Shown here one piece after another: positions 15,548 to 30,760 of a stretch of DNA of 64,000 nt. The first letter of the stretch is position 1. Every line of letters begins with the position of its first letter. Below the pieces are notes generated by a model, which searched no databases, had not been told where the DNA came from, and saw only the letters and a program-made list of their open reading frames with translations. The stretch spans positions 1 to 64,000 of the forward strand of contig NZ_JAMOHV010000001.1 of the NCBI RefSeq assembly GCF_024448505.1, given 5' to 3'. This stretch comes from Stutzerimonas degradans (lineage in GTDB: Bacteria; Pseudomonadota; Gammaproteobacteria; Pseudomonadales; Pseudomonadaceae). The position numbers were made by a program, and so were the translations under genes.

Positions 15548-15946
15548 GTGAACATACGCAACAAGACGCCTTTGCACCGTTTGCCGGCCGTTCGCGTGTT
15601 GCAGATACAGGTATTGGCAGCCCTGGCGGCCGCGGTCCTTTGTGGAATGGTTTTCGGCATCGTCGCCGGTTATTCGGCGTTGCTCGGTGGGCTGATCGCC
15701 TGGTTGGCGAATCTGTACTTCGCCTACAAGGCATTCCGTTATTTTGGCGCACGCTCGACCAGGGCGATCATCCAGTCCTTCTGGTCCGGCGAGATGGGTA
15801 AACAGATTCTGGCAGCAGCGCTTTTTGCGCTGGTGTTTGTGGGGGTGAGACCGCTCGAACCGGTTGCCCTGTTCACCGGCTACCTGCTGGTGCTGGGCGT
15901 CGGCGCGAGTGCACTCCTGCTGATGAAAAACAATCCGAAGCATTGA
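15548..15946 (+). CDS. atpI: ATP synthase subunit I
   Basis: AtpI is a small membrane protein that helps assemble the c-ring of the ATP synthase. From the GTG at 15548 the product has 132 residues (MNIRNKTPLHRLPAVRVL). It shows four hydrophobic segments, among them AALAAAVLCGMVFGIVAGY and LAAALFALVFVGV. A TTG at 15545 is an alternative start, and neither has a clear ribosome site. It is the first gene of the atp operon. Confidence 0.88.
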   Translation: MNIRNKTPLHRLPAVRVLQIQVLAALAAAVLCGMVFGIVAGYSALLGGLIAWLANLYFAYKAFRYFGARSTRAIIQSFWSGEMGKQILAAALFALVFVGVRPLEPVALFTGYLLVLGVGASALLLMKNNPKH

Positions 15947-16816
<870 letters not shown>

Positions 16817-16856
16817 AAACGCAACGCTTTAACCGAAAAACCTTAAACCCCCCTAG

Positions 16857-17099
<243 letters not shown>

Positions 17100-17119
17100 T
17101 CATTTTTCCGGTTTGAGAT

Positions 17120-17140
17120 GGGGTTCGCCGGGCGAACCCC
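17120..17140 (+). other. Intercistronic hairpin atpE-atpF
   Basis: GGGGTTCGCC (17120-17129) is followed one base later by its exact complement (17131-17140). There is no T-run, so it is more likely an mRNA-stabilising or processing structure behind the highly expressed atpE than a full terminator. Confidence 0.6.
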
Positions 17141-17192
17141 GTCGCCGTGGAATGACTCCCGCGTTGAACGAGATAGCACGAGGTATATCGCT

Positions 17193-17663
17193 GTGAACAT
17201 TAACTTGACGCTGTTCGGTCAAACGCTCGCCTTCGCTATCTTCGTCTGGTTCTGCATGAAGTTCGTCTGGCCGCCGATCACGGCTGCCATGAGCGCACGC
17301 CAGAAGAAGATCGCTGAAGGGCTGGATGCGGCAGGCCGTGCGCAGCAAGACCTGAAGCTGGCTCAGGACAAGGTGTCCAACACCCTGCGTGAGACCAAGG
17401 AGCAGGCTGCCCAGATTCTCGAGCAGGCGAACAAGCACGCCAACTCGATCATCGAGGAAGCCAAGCAGCAGGCACGTGTCGAAGGCGAGCGTCTGGTCGC
17501 CGGTGCACGCGCCGAGATCGAACAGGAAGTGAACCGTGCCAGGGACCAACTGCGCAGTCAGGTAGCGGCTCTGGCCGTCGCCGGTGCGGAGAAGATCCTG
17601 GAGTCCCAGGTGGACGCCAAGGTGCACAACGAGCTGGTCGAAAAACTGGCCTCCCAACTCTAA
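17193..17663 (+). CDS. atpF: F1Fo ATP synthase subunit b
   Basis: Subunit b is the peripheral stalk that holds F1 to subunit a. The product has 156 residues. It has one N-terminal membrane helix ([21 protein letters not shown]) and a long alanine- and glutamine-rich helix that forms a coiled coil. The frame is open further upstream, but the GTG at 17193 ([11 protein letters not shown]) gives the family start and has a CGAGG site nearby. Confidence 0.96.
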   Translation: MNINLTLFGQTLAFAIFVWFCMKFVWPPITAAMSARQKKIAEGLDAAGRAQQDLKLAQDKVSNTLRETKEQAAQILEQANKHANSIIEEAKQQARVEGERLVAGARAEIEQEVNRARDQLRSQVAALAVAGAEKILESQVDAKVHNELVEKLASQL

Positions 17664-17675
17664 GCGAGGCAAGCG

Positions 17676-18212
17676 ATGATCAATACCCAGACGCTTGCTC
17701 GGCCTTACGCGAAAGCCGCTTTCGAGTTCGCCAGCGCGGCCGGACAGACCGGTTCCTGGTCGAAGATGCTGAACCTGGCCGCCATCGCTGTTGAAGTCCC
17801 TGAAGTCGCGGCGTTGCTGAACGACCCCCGCCTGACCAGCGCGAGCAAGGTTCAGGAATTGGTGCGTCTGCTCGGCAACGATGCCGACGAAGCGTTCCGC
17901 AACTACGTCCAGACCCTTGGCGAGAATGATCGCCTGACGGTCCTGCCGACCGTGTGGGAGCTGTACGAGGACATCAAGGCGCAAGCCGAGAAAACGCTCG
18001 AGGCAGAGGTTGAAACCGCCTTCGAGCTCAGCAATGCGCAACTCCAAACTTTGGCTGCCGCCCTGTCGAAGCGGCTAGATCGTACCGTCAACCTCCAGCA
18101 GGTCGTGAACCCTGCGCTGATCGGCGGCGTGTTGATTCGCGCCGGTGACGTGGTTGTCGACGGTTCGGTCCGCGGCAAACTGAGCCAGTTGGCCGAATCG
18201 TTGAAATCCTGA
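17676..18212 (+). CDS. atpH: F1Fo ATP synthase subunit delta
   Basis: Delta links the top of F1 to the subunit b stalk. The product has 178 residues beginning NTQTLARPYAKAAFEFA and ending in the family segment GGVLIRAGDVVVDGSVRGKL. It lies 12 bases after atpF and 15 before atpA. Confidence 0.96.
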   Translation: MINTQTLARPYAKAAFEFASAAGQTGSWSKMLNLAAIAVEVPEVAALLNDPRLTSASKVQELVRLLGNDADEAFRNYVQTLGENDRLTVLPTVWELYEDIKAQAEKTLEAEVETAFELSNAQLQTLAAALSKRLDRTVNLQQVVNPALIGGVLIRAGDVVVDGSVRGKLSQLAESLKS

Positions 18213-18227
18213 TTTGAGGGTCATGGC

Positions 18228-19772
<1,545 letters not shown>

Positions 19773-19778
19773 GCCGCA

Positions 19779-19800
19779 GCGGGAGCCGCAAGGCTCCCGC
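19779..19800 (+). other. Intercistronic hairpin atpA-atpG
   Basis: A 9-bp perfect stem (GCGGGAGCC 19779-19787, complement 19792-19800) closes a GCAA tetraloop immediately after the atpA stop. No T-run follows, so processing or mRNA protection is more likely than termination. Confidence 0.6.
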
Positions 19801-19822
19801 CTGCTAACCCGATAGGTGTCAA

Positions 19823-20689
19823 ATGGCAGGCGCAAAAGAGATTCGCAGCAAGATTGCGAGCATCAAAAGCACGCAGAAGATCACCAGCGCCATGGAAAAG
19901 GTGGCGGTCAGCAAAATGCGCAAGGCTCAGCAGCGCATGGCGGCCAGCCGTCCCTACGCGGAGCGGATCCGGCAGGTGATTGGCCATCTGGCCAATGCCA
20001 ACCCGGAATACCGTCATCCGTTCATGGTGCAGCGTCCGGTCAAGCGTGTCGGCTATATCGTCGTGTCGACCGATCGTGGTCTGTGCGGTGGCCTGAACAT
20101 CAACCTGTTCAAGGCCCTGATCAAGAGCATGAAGGAGTGGCACGACCAGCGGGTCGAGGTCGACCTGTGCGTGATCGGCAACAAGGGCGCAAGCTTCTTC
20201 CGCAGCTTCGGCGGTAACGTCGTTGCGGCGATCGGCAACCTCGGCGAAGCACCGTCGATCAACGATCTGATCGGTAGCGTCAAGGTCATGCTGGACGGCT
20301 TCAACGAAGGCCGTATCGATCGCTTGTACCTGGCATCCAACAAGTTCATCAACACCATGACCCAGAAGCCGACGGTCGATCAGCTGCTGCCCCTGGCGGC
20401 AGACGCGAGCGCCGAGCCGGTCAAGAAAGGTCAGTGGGACTACCTCTACGAGCCGGATGCCCAGCAGCTGCTGGATGCCCTGCTGGTGCGCTTCATCGAG
20501 TCCCAGGTCTACCAGGCGGTAGTTGAGAACGGCGCAGCCGAACAGGCCGCGCGGATGATTGCCATGAAGAACGCAACCGACAACGCCGGGGAGCTGATCG
20601 GCGACCTGCAACTGGTCTACAACAAGGCCCGTCAGGCTGCGATCACTCAGGAAATTTCGGAAATCGTCGGCGGCGCTGCCGCGGTTTAA
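19823..20689 (+). CDS. atpG: F1Fo ATP synthase subunit gamma
   Basis: Gamma is the central rotating shaft. The product has 288 residues with the family N-terminus [20 protein letters not shown] and the C-terminal helix [21 protein letters not shown], which enters the alpha-beta hexamer. It lies 50 bases after atpA and 30 before atpD. Confidence 0.97.
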   Translation: MAGAKEIRSKIASIKSTQKITSAMEKVAVSKMRKAQQRMAASRPYAERIRQVIGHLANANPEYRHPFMVQRPVKRVGYIVVSTDRGLCGGLNINLFKALIKSMKEWHDQRVEVDLCVIGNKGASFFRSFGGNVVAAIGNLGEAPSINDLIGSVKVMLDGFNEGRIDRLYLASNKFINTMTQKPTVDQLLPLAADASAEPVKKGQWDYLYEPDAQQLLDALLVRFIESQVYQAVVENGAAEQAARMIAMKNATDNAGELIGDLQLVYNKARQAAITQEISEIVGGAAAV

Positions 20690-20719
20690 GAACGGTTCAA
20701 ATATTCAGAGGAACCAAAC

Positions 20720-22095
<1,376 letters not shown>

Positions 22096-22100
22096 CTGGC

Positions 22101-22118
22101 GCGCCCGTTCGCGGGCGC
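22101..22118 (+). other. Intercistronic hairpin atpD-atpC
   Basis: A 7-bp stem (GCGCCCG and its complement) closes a TTCG tetraloop just after atpD. It has no T-run and resembles the two other hairpins between atp genes. Confidence 0.5.
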
Positions 22119-22170
22119 CGATCCAGCCTGACCGGCCTCGGCCGGCCAGGCCGATTACCGAGGCATATGT

Positions 22171-22599
22171 ATGGCTATGACAGTCCACTGCGACATCGTC
22201 AGCGCGGAAGAAGAGCTGTTCTCGGGGCTGGTGGAAATGGTCGTCGCTCACGGTAACCTGGGTGACATCGGGATCCTGCCGGGCCACGCGCCTCTGCTGA
22301 CCGATCTCAAGCCGGGTCCGGTGCGGGTGATCAAGCAGGGTGGCGACGAAGAGATCTTCTACATCTCCGGCGGCTTCATCGAAGTGCAGCCGAACATGGT
22401 GAAGGTGCTTGCCGATACCGCCACGCGCGCCAGGGACCTCGACGAGGCCGCTGCGCAGGCTGCGGTCAAGGCCGCGGAAAAGGCGCTGAACGAGAAGGGC
22501 GCGGAATTCGATTACGGTTCCGCCGCCGCTCGTCTCGCCGAGGCCGCTGCCCAGCTGCGGACCATCGAGGCACTGCGCAAGAAGTACGGTCGGCACTGA
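22171..22599 (+). CDS. atpC: F1Fo ATP synthase subunit epsilon
   Basis: Epsilon is the inhibitory and coupling subunit at the base of gamma. The product has 142 residues, with the N-terminal beta domain ([19 protein letters not shown]) and a C-terminal helical hairpin rich in alanine. The ATG at 22177 ([13 protein letters not shown]) is an alternative start. It is the last gene of the atp operon and a terminator follows. Confidence 0.96.
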   Translation: MAMTVHCDIVSAEEELFSGLVEMVVAHGNLGDIGILPGHAPLLTDLKPGPVRVIKQGGDEEIFYISGGFIEVQPNMVKVLADTATRARDLDEAAAQAAVKAAEKALNEKGAEFDYGSAAARLAEAAAQLRTIEALRKKYGRH

Positions 22600-22627
22600 T
22601 CGATCCGCGACTTCATCGCGTACGAGT

Positions 22628-22656
22628 AAAAGGGTAGCCTTGGCTACCCTTTTTCT
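22628..22656 (+). terminator. Terminator of the atp operon
   Basis: AAAAGGGTAGCC (22628-22639) and its complement (22642-22653) form a 12-bp stem with a tight loop followed by a T-rich tract. It lies about 30 bases after the atpC stop. Confidence 0.9.
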
Positions 22657-22732
22657 TTTCCGCCATTCTGTCCGCACCGGCGACCGACCTGCCCGGCCAA
22701 CGGACGGCGCCAAACCGTTCAGGATCACCGTC

Positions 22733-24097
22733 ATGTCTCTTGATATCGTCATTCTCGCCGCTGGTCAGGGCACCCGCATGCGTTCCGCCCTGCCGAAGGT
22801 CCTGCATCCGGTGGCCGGGCAGTCCATGCTCGGCCACGTCATCGACACTGCCCGCGCGCTGCAGCCAAAGAGCATCCAGGTGGTGATCGGTCACGGTGCC
22901 GAACAGGTACGTCAGCGCCTGGCGGGTGACGATCTGAGCTATGTCGTACAAGCCGAGCAGCTCGGTACGGGCCACGCGGTGGCGCAGGCGCTGCCGAACC
23001 TGACGGCCGAACGGGTGCTGATCCTCTATGGCGACGTACCGCTGATCGAAACCGATACCCTGCAGCGACTGCTGCACAAGGTCGGCCCCGACCAGCTCGC
23101 GCTGCTCACCGTCGAGCTTGCTGATCCGACCGGTTACGGCCGCATCGTGCGCGACGCTCAGGGCGAGGTGCAGGCCATCGTCGAGCACAAGGATGCCAGC
23201 GCCGCGCAGCGGGCCATCCGCGAAGGCAATACCGGCATCCTCGCCGTACCGGGCGCGCGGATCGGTGAATGGCTGGGCCGCCTGTCCAACAGCAATGCAC
23301 AGGGCGAGTACTACCTGACCGACGTGATCGCGATGGCGGTCGCGGACGGTCTGCGCGTCGCCACCGAGCAACCGCTGGACGCAATGGAGGTGCAGGGCGC
23401 CAACGACCGCATTCAGCTGGCGGAGCTGGAGCGCCACTACCAGCAGCGCGCGGCGCGGCGGCTGATGGCGCAAGGTGTCACCCTGCGCGATCCGGCGCGT
23501 TTTGACCTGCGGGGCGAGGTTGCGGTCGGTCGCGACGTGCTGATCGACGTCAACGTGCTCCTCGAAGGCCGCGTGGTGATCGAGGACGATGTGCAGATCG
23601 GCCCCAATTGCGTGATCAAGGACAGCGTCCTGCGCAAGGGCGCGATCATCAAGGCCAATTCGCACCTGGAAGGCGCCGAGGTGGGGGAGGGCGCCGACTG
23701 CGGGCCGTTCGCCCGGCTGCGGCCCGGCGCGGTGCTCGGCCGCAAGGCGCACGTCGGCAACTTCGTCGAACTGAAGAACGCGGTGCTCGGCGAGGGCGCC
23801 AAGGCCGGCCATCTCAGCTACCTGGGCGACGCCGAGATCGGTGCGCGGACCAACATCGGCGCCGGCACCATCACCTGCAACTACGACGGCGCCAACAAGT
23901 TCCGCACGGTGATGGGCGAAGACGTGTTCATCGGTTCCAACAGCTCGCTGGTCGCGCCGCTCATGCTCGGCGACGGTGCTACCACCGGCGCGGGTTCGGT
24001 GATCACCGAAGACGTACCCGCGCACACCCTCGGCCTCGGCCGCGGTCGTCAACGCAACATCGATGGCTGGCAGAGGCCGGTGAAGAAGAAGTCCTAA
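22733..24097 (+). CDS. glmU: Bifunctional UDP-N-acetylglucosamine pyrophosphorylase / glucosamine-1-phosphate N-acetyltransferase
   Basis: GlmU acetylates glucosamine-1-phosphate and then forms UDP-GlcNAc for peptidoglycan and lipopolysaccharide. The product has 454 residues. The N-terminal nucleotidyltransferase signature ([19 protein letters not shown]) starts at about residue 8, and a C-terminal left-handed beta-helix has hexapeptide repeats ([17 protein letters not shown]). The start [11 protein letters not shown] was chosen by family agreement; the open frame extends upstream. It lies in a glmU-regulator-glmS order. Confidence 0.97.
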   Translation: MSLDIVILAAGQGTRMRSALPKVLHPVAGQSMLGHVIDTARALQPKSIQVVIGHGAEQVRQRLAGDDLSYVVQAEQLGTGHAVAQALPNLTAERVLILYGDVPLIETDTLQRLLHKVGPDQLALLTVELADPTGYGRIVRDAQGEVQAIVEHKDASAAQRAIREGNTGILAVPGARIGEWLGRLSNSNAQGEYYLTDVIAMAVADGLRVATEQPLDAMEVQGANDRIQLAELERHYQQRAARRLMAQGVTLRDPARFDLRGEVAVGRDVLIDVNVLLEGRVVIEDDVQIGPNCVIKDSVLRKGAIIKANSHLEGAEVGEGADCGPFARLRPGAVLGRKAHVGNFVELKNAVLGEGAKAGHLSYLGDAEIGARTNIGAGTITCNYDGANKFRTVMGEDVFIGSNSSLVAPLMLGDGATTGAGSVITEDVPAHTLGLGRGRQRNIDGWQRPVKKKS

Positions 24098-24169
24098 GAC
24101 TCCGCTTGCAGCCTCCAAACGCTTTATGTTTTGATTCGCGCCTGTAACTTTCGGATCGAAACATCGCTG

Positions 24170-24952
24170 ATGTCGAAGCGCAACACACCGCAACGCCGCC
24201 ACGCGATCCTTGCGCTGCTCGCCGAGCAGGGCGAGGTGAGCGTCGATCAGCTGTCGCAGCGCTTTGAAACCTCCGAAGTCACCATCCGCAAGGACCTTGC
24301 CGCGCTCGAGAAGAATGGTCTGCTGCTGCGCCGTTACGGCGGCGCGGTGTCGCTGCCGCAGGAGCTGATCGGCGACGGCGTGCAGCCGGTCTCGCCGGCC
24401 AAGCAGGCCATCGCCCGCGCCGCGGTTGGCTGCATCCGCGAGCATGCGCGGATCATCATCGACAGCGGTACCACCACCGCGGCGATGATCCCGCAGCTCG
24501 GCCACACGCACGGGCTGGTGGTGATGACCAACTCGCTGAACGTGGCCAACGCGTTGCGCGAGCTGGAGCACGAGCCGGTGCTGCTGATGACCGGCGGCAC
24601 CTGGGACCCGCATTCCGAGTCCTTCCAGGGCCAGGTGGCCGAACAGGTGCTGCGCTCCTATGATTTCGACCAGCTGTTCATCGGTGCCGACGGCATCGAT
24701 CTGGAGCGTGGCACCACCACCTTCAACGAACTGCTGGGGTTGTCGCGGGTGATGGCCGAGGTTGCCCGCGAAGTCATCGTGCTGGCCGAGTCCGACAAGA
24801 TCGGCCGGCGCATCCCTAATCTGGAACTGCCCTGGGGCAGAATCCACACCCTGATCACCGACGAGCGCCTCTCAGACGCGGCGCGCGCATCCATTCAGGC
24901 CCGTGGCGTCAGACTGATCTGCGCGGCCATCGAACCCAATCTGGAGACCTGA
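24170..24952 (+). CDS. glmR: DeoR-family transcriptional regulator (GlmR-like)
   Basis: This protein is a DeoR-type repressor or activator with an N-terminal winged helix (QRRHAILALLAEQGEVSVDQL then RKDLAALEKNGLLLRRYGGA) and a C-terminal sugar-phosphate-sensing DeoRC domain (IIDSGTTTAAMIPQL, FIGADGIDLERGTTTFNE). The start MSKRNTPQRR at 24170 gives 260 residues; an in-frame TTG at 24131 is less likely. In P. aeruginosa the regulator between glmU and glmS is named glmR, and the position here is the same. It ends 3 bases before glmS and so probably controls amino-sugar synthesis. Confidence 0.88.
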   Translation: MSKRNTPQRRHAILALLAEQGEVSVDQLSQRFETSEVTIRKDLAALEKNGLLLRRYGGAVSLPQELIGDGVQPVSPAKQAIARAAVGCIREHARIIIDSGTTTAAMIPQLGHTHGLVVMTNSLNVANALRELEHEPVLLMTGGTWDPHSESFQGQVAEQVLRSYDFDQLFIGADGIDLERGTTTFNELLGLSRVMAEVAREVIVLAESDKIGRRIPNLELPWGRIHTLITDERLSDAARASIQARGVRLICAAIEPNLET

Positions 24953-24955
24953 CCC

Positions 24956-26791
24956 ATGTGTGGCATCGTTGGCGCCGTCGCCGAACGCAACATCACCGCG
25001 ATCCTGCTCGAAGGCCTCAAGCGCCTGGAATACCGCGGCTACGACAGTGCCGGCGTCGCCGTGCTGGATGGCGCCGGAACGCTGCAGCGCCTGCGCCGCA
25101 CCGGCAAGGTTGCCGAGCTGGAGCAGGCGCAGACCGAGGCCCAGCTGGCCGGCCGTCTGGGCATCGCGCACACCCGCTGGGCCACCCACGGCGCGCCCTG
25201 CGAGCGCAACGCCCACCCGCATTTCTCCGGCCACGACCTGGCCGTGGTGCACAACGGAATCATCGAGAACCACGAGGCGCTGCGCAGCCGCCTCAAGGCG
25301 CTGGGCTACGAATTCCAGTCCGACACCGATACCGAAGTCATCGTCCACTTGCTGCACCACAAGCTCGACGAGTTCGGCGATCTCACCGTGGCGCTCAAGG
25401 CGGCGGTCAAGGAGTTGCACGGCGCCTACGGCCTGGCGGTGATCTCGGCGCGCCAGCCGGATCGCCTGCTCGCCGCGCGCAGCGGCAGCCCGCTGGTGAT
25501 CGGCCTCGGACTGGGCGAGAACTTCCTCGCCTCCGACCAGCTGGCGCTGCGTCAGGTCACTGACCGCTTCATGTACCTGGAAGAAGGCGACATCGCCGAG
25601 ATTCGCCGCGACAGCGTGCAGATCTGGGATGCCGCCGGGCAGCCGGTACAGCGCGAAGCGGTGCAATACCACGAAGGCGCCGAGGCGGCGGACAAGGGTG
25701 AGTACCGGCACTTCATGCTCAAGGAAATCCACGAGCAGCCCAAGGTTGTGCAGCGCACCCTCGAAGGTCGCCTGGGTGACAACCAGGTGCTGGTGCAGGC
25801 CTTCGGCCCGCAGGCCGCCGAGCTGTTCGCCAAGGTGCGCAACGTGCAGATCGTCGCCTGCGGCACCAGCTACCACGCCGGCATGGTCGCGCGATACTGG
25901 CTCGAAGAACTGGCCGGGATTCCCTGTCAGGTCGAGGTTGCCAGCGAGTTCCGCTACCGCAAGGTCGTGGTCCAGCCCGACAGCCTGTTCGTCACCATCT
26001 CCCAGTCCGGCGAGACCGCCGACACCCTGGCCGCGCTGCGCAATGCCAAGGACGCCGGCTATCTGGCCAGCCTGGCGATCTGCAACGTCGGCATCAGCTC
26101 GCTGGTGCGTGAATCCGACCTCTGCCTGCTGACCCAGGCAGGGCCGGAGATCGGCGTCGCCTCGACCAAGGCCTTCACCACCCAGCTGACCGGACTGATG
26201 CTGCTGACCCTCGCCCTCGGCCAGGTGCGCGGCAGCCTGACGGCGGCCAGGGAAGCCGAGCTGGTGGCCGAATTGCGCCGCCTGCCGACGCGTCTGGGCG
26301 AAGCGCTGGCGATGGACACCACGGTGGAGAAGGTCGCCGAGCATTTCGCCGAGAAGCACCACACGCTGTTCCTTGGTCGCGGCGCGCAGTATCCGGTGGC
26401 GATGGAAGGTGCACTCAAGCTCAAGGAGATCTCCTACATCCACGCCGAAGCCTACCCGGCCGGCGAACTCAAGCACGGTCCGCTGGCTCTGGTGGACGCC
26501 GACATGCCGGTGGTCACCGTGGCGCCGAACAACGAGCTGCTGGAGAAGCTAAAGTCCAACCTGCAGGAAGTGCGTGCGCGTGGCGGCGAGCTGATCGTCT
26601 TCGCCGATGGCGCCGCCGGGCTGGAGAATGGCGAGGGCACCTTCGTGGTGAACATGCCGCACATCCACGATGCGCTGGCACCGATCCTCTACACCGTGCC
26701 GCTGCAGCTGTTGTCCTACTACGTCGCCGTGCTACGTGGCACCGACGTTGACCAGCCGCGCAACCTGGCCAAGTCCGTCACCGTGGAATAA
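24956..26791 (+). CDS. glmS: Glutamine-fructose-6-phosphate aminotransferase (isomerizing)
   Basis: GlmS makes glucosamine-6-phosphate from fructose-6-phosphate and glutamine, the first step towards UDP-GlcNAc. The product has 611 residues. The nucleophilic cysteine is residue 2 (MCGIVGAV), the N-terminal half is the class II glutaminase domain, and two SIS sugar-isomerase domains follow ([24 protein letters not shown]). It ends with the family sequence LAKSVTVE. Confidence 0.98.
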   Translation: MCGIVGAVAERNITAILLEGLKRLEYRGYDSAGVAVLDGAGTLQRLRRTGKVAELEQAQTEAQLAGRLGIAHTRWATHGAPCERNAHPHFSGHDLAVVHNGIIENHEALRSRLKALGYEFQSDTDTEVIVHLLHHKLDEFGDLTVALKAAVKELHGAYGLAVISARQPDRLLAARSGSPLVIGLGLGENFLASDQLALRQVTDRFMYLEEGDIAEIRRDSVQIWDAAGQPVQREAVQYHEGAEAADKGEYRHFMLKEIHEQPKVVQRTLEGRLGDNQVLVQAFGPQAAELFAKVRNVQIVACGTSYHAGMVARYWLEELAGIPCQVEVASEFRYRKVVVQPDSLFVTISQSGETADTLAALRNAKDAGYLASLAICNVGISSLVRESDLCLLTQAGPEIGVASTKAFTTQLTGLMLLTLALGQVRGSLTAAREAELVAELRRLPTRLGEALAMDTTVEKVAEHFAEKHHTLFLGRGAQYPVAMEGALKLKEISYIHAEAYPAGELKHGPLALVDADMPVVTVAPNNELLEKLKSNLQEVRARGGELIVFADGAAGLENGEGTFVVNMPHIHDALAPILYTVPLQLLSYYVAVLRGTDVDQPRNLAKSVTVE

Positions 26792-26809
26792 CCGCGCTGG
26801 CCCCCGCCG

Positions 26810-27613
26810 TTAGGTGGTGGCCGACGGTACCGTCCAGCCGATGAAGGCCCAGCGCATCGGCGCGCCGCCCTGGCGGGCGCGCTCCGGGTCGGCGCGGTAC
26901 CAGTCGGCCAGGGTTTCGCGCTGCCCGTTGTCGAGCGGACCGAGCGATCCGGCGACGCGCTCGGCGAATTCCTCGAAGGTGGTGCAGCCAGCCAGGCGGC
27001 TGGGCAGCTCGATATAGTCCAGGCGCGGATGAATGCCGCGCTGGTGCAGCAGGTTGAGGGTGTAGATGTAGTCCGGCACGCTGGCCTGCTCGCGTCCGAG
27101 CAGGCGGGCAATGGCCGGATCGATGAAGTGGCCGCCGGCCAGCTGGGTCATGTAGGCCCGCAGCCGGGTATGCCGGTGGATCTTCTCCAGCGCGGCATCC
27201 AGATCATCGACCAGGCCCGAGCGCGAAGCGATCAGGATGTCGCACACCGGAACTGCACTCCAGTCGTCCTCCCAAGCGCATTGCAGGGGCTGCACGTTGT
27301 CCACGCCCGATTCATCGATGCGCGCCTGCAGGCAGGCCAGCATGCCGGGGCTGTAGTCCAGCGCGTAGATTTGCTCGAATTGCGCGGCGAGCGGCAGGCA
27401 CAGGGTGCCGGGACCGCAGCCGATATCCAGCAGGCTGCGAGCGCCGCTCAGGTCCATGAGCCTTATGAACGCGTCGGTATAGGCGCCGCCCAGCGGTTTG
27501 CCCGCCAGTTCGACGGCACGCTTGTCCCAGGCGCCCGGCGGCTTGGATGGGCGGGCGCTGCGGCGCAGGTGCTGGCGATAGCGTTCGGCGAAGTCGATGT
27601 CATCGAGGCTCAT
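26810..27613 (-). CDS. Class I SAM-dependent methyltransferase
   Basis: The 267-residue product shows the SAM-binding motif SLLDIGCGPGTLCLPLA at about residues 60-76 and the acidic ALDYSPGML that follows it. This places it in the class I methyltransferases; the substrate cannot be told. It is convergent with glmS and divergent from the small HbpS/GlcG-ferredoxin pair. A start at 27613 (MSLDDIDFAERYRQHL) is used. It may be functionally linked to those neighbours, but nothing in the sequence proves it. Confidence 0.85.
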   Translation of the reverse strand: MSLDDIDFAERYRQHLRRSARPSKPPGAWDKRAVELAGKPLGGAYTDAFIRLMDLSGARSLLDIGCGPGTLCLPLAAQFEQIYALDYSPGMLACLQARIDESGVDNVQPLQCAWEDDWSAVPVCDILIASRSGLVDDLDAALEKIHRHTRLRAYMTQLAGGHFIDPAIARLLGREQASVPDYIYTLNLLHQRGIHPRLDYIELPSRLAGCTTFEEFAERVAGSLGPLDNGQRETLADWYRADPERARQGGAPMRWAFIGWTVPSATT

Positions 27614-27657
27614 GCGGGTTCCCGGTCTTGCAGTTCACGCAAGAGTACTCGCGACGC

Positions 27658-27813
27658 GTGCTGCGGCGCGATGCGGCGCTGCGCAGCAGACGCCCGCGCG
27701 AGTGTTTTGCCGTGGCCGGCGAAGTTGGCTGGTCGATCGGCGGCGTACCGGCCGACCTGCTGCGCGCGGCGGAGATCGCGGCGCGCGAGCAGGCAGGGGA
27801 GGTCGCGCCATGA
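27658..27813 (+). CDS. Possible small ORF upstream of the HbpS/GlcG-like gene
   Basis: A frame of 51 codons from a GTG at 27658 (or 61 from a TTG at 27628) ends in GEVGWSIGGVPADLLRAAEI...GEVAP. Its stop overlaps the next start codon by 4 bases (ATGA), a pattern typical of coupled genes. I do not recognise the product. It may be the remnant of a longer gene or a non-coding frame; high GC makes chance frames common. Confidence 0.3.
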   Translation: MLRRDAALRSRRPRECFAVAGEVGWSIGGVPADLLRAAEIAAREQAGEVAP

Positions 27814-28256
27814 CGCAGGCCGAATTCCTCCAACCCCAGGGGCTGCGTCTGGACTGGCGCGGCGCCGCCGTGGCCGCGCAGGCGGCGCTGGACTGCGCCG
27901 AGCGGCTGGGCATCCGTGTGCATGTGGCGCTGGTCGACCGCAGCGGCAATACGCTGGCCTATCTGCGCATGGCCGAGGCCTTCCTGCATTCGGAGAGCAT
28001 CGCCATCGACAAGGCGTACACGGCCGCCAGCTTCGGCTTTCCCTCCGGCCAATGGCTGGAGGTGATCGGCGACAACCCGCGCCTGCACATCGGGTTGACC
28101 ACCCGGCCACGGCTGGTGGTGCTCGGCGGCGGTTTGCCGATCCTCATCGAGGGGCGCTGCATCGGTGGCGTCGGCGTCTCCGGCGGCAGCGAGGAGCAGG
28201 ACGAAGCCTGTGCCCGCGCCGCGCTGGCAGCGTTGGGTCTGAACACGGCAGAGTGA
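27810..28256 (+). CDS. HbpS/GlcG-like (heme-binding domain) protein
   Basis: The 148-residue product matches the GlcG/HbpS family by its pattern: CAERLGIRVHVALVDRSGNTLAY, the IDKAYTAASFGFPS segment and the glycine-rich end LPILIEGRCIGGVGVSGG. Members bind heme or cobalamin-related ligands, or are found beside glycolate and aromatic-degradation genes. It is followed 7 bases later by a XylT-type ferredoxin, and together they resemble a fragment of a catechol meta-cleavage cluster. The exact role is unknown. Confidence 0.85.
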   Translation: MTQAEFLQPQGLRLDWRGAAVAAQAALDCAERLGIRVHVALVDRSGNTLAYLRMAEAFLHSESIAIDKAYTAASFGFPSGQWLEVIGDNPRLHIGLTTRPRLVVLGGGLPILIEGRCIGGVGVSGGSEEQDEACARAALAALGLNTAE

Positions 28257-28263
28257 GGGCGCG

Positions 28264-28623
28264 ATGATGAAGCACCAGATCACCATCGAAGACACCGCCG
28301 AGCACTATCCCTGCGACGAGCACGAATCGGTGCTGCACGGCATGGCGCGCCTCGGCCGGCGCGGCATTCCGCTGGGCTGTCGCGGCGGCGGCTGCGGCGT
28401 GTGCAAGGTGCAGGTGACCCAGGGCAGCTACGAGGCGAAGGTGATGAGCCAGGCCCATGTCAGCGCCGAGGAACAGGCGCAGGGCATGGCGCTGGCCTGC
28501 CGCATCATGCCGCACAGCGACCTCTGCCTGCAGGTGGTCGGCAAGATGAAGAAGAGCGTCTGCGGCCGCGCGGCCCCGTCTGCCGAGGAAGGTGGTACCG
28601 AGGCCGCGCCGGCGCGTCACTGA
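28264..28623 (+). CDS. Plant-type [2Fe-2S] ferredoxin, XylT/DmpQ-like
   Basis: The 119-residue product has the ligand pattern C39, C44, C47 and C79 within LGCRGGGCGVCKVQV and ALACRIMPH. The CRGGGCG(V/L)CKV core is typical of the XylT/NahT/DmpQ ferredoxins, which reductively reactivate catechol 2,3-dioxygenase. No such dioxygenase gene is present in the window, so the partner is missing or lies elsewhere. The stretch after about residue 95 is an extension beyond the usual family length. Confidence 0.88.
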   Translation: MMKHQITIEDTAEHYPCDEHESVLHGMARLGRRGIPLGCRGGGCGVCKVQVTQGSYEAKVMSQAHVSAEEQAQGMALACRIMPHSDLCLQVVGKMKKSVCGRAAPSAEEGGTEAAPARH

Positions 28624-28657
28624 CTCTGCGTCACTGACTGCGCGGCGCGGCTGCCGA

Positions 28658-30322
<1,665 letters not shown>

Positions 30323-30562
30323 CGATGGGTCCTGTGTGAAGAAGGCGAAACGCCGGCCCAATCGGGGCGCGGCGCGAAGCGAATGAAACGCCAGTCGGCG
30401 CCATTTATCCAGAGCTAAGACCGCGTGCGCGGCGACGGTTCCACAGCCCGGCGTTCCGGTGAAACCGAATACGCTCGTCGCCCGGGCTGGAAGCAATCAC
30501 TGAAGCTGCCATTCTCCTGCATAGCGGCCGGCCGTCGCCGGCCTGTTAGCGGAGGTCCAGCC

Positions 30563-30754
30563 ATGAATATCGAGGAACGCATTCGCCAACGCGCCTACGA
30601 GATATGGGACGCCGAGGGCCGCCCCGACGGTCAGGAAGCCGAACACTGGCAGCGCGCCCGGGACGAGATCGAGCCTTACGAGCAGGAAGGCGATGCACTG
30701 CCCGGTAGCATCGAAAGCGGTGTCGCCGTTCCCATGTCGCGCCGCGAGCGATAG
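30563..30754 (+). CDS. DUF2934 small protein
   Basis: The 63-residue product begins MNIEERIRQRAYEIWDAEGRPDG, the DUF2934 pattern (RAYEIWxxxGRPxG, then HWxRAxxE). Function is unknown in the family. The start at 30563 is preceded by a GGAGG ribosome site. It ends 6 bases from the convergent LysR gene. Confidence 0.85.
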   Translation: MNIEERIRQRAYEIWDAEGRPDGQEAEHWQRARDEIEPYEQEGDALPGSIESGVAVPMSRRER

Positions 30755-30760
30755 CGAGCT

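Noticed and set aside
22613..24847. Minus-strand open frame of 744 codons across glmU and the DeoR gene
   Set aside because: It is antisense to clear genes and shows no recognisable domain.
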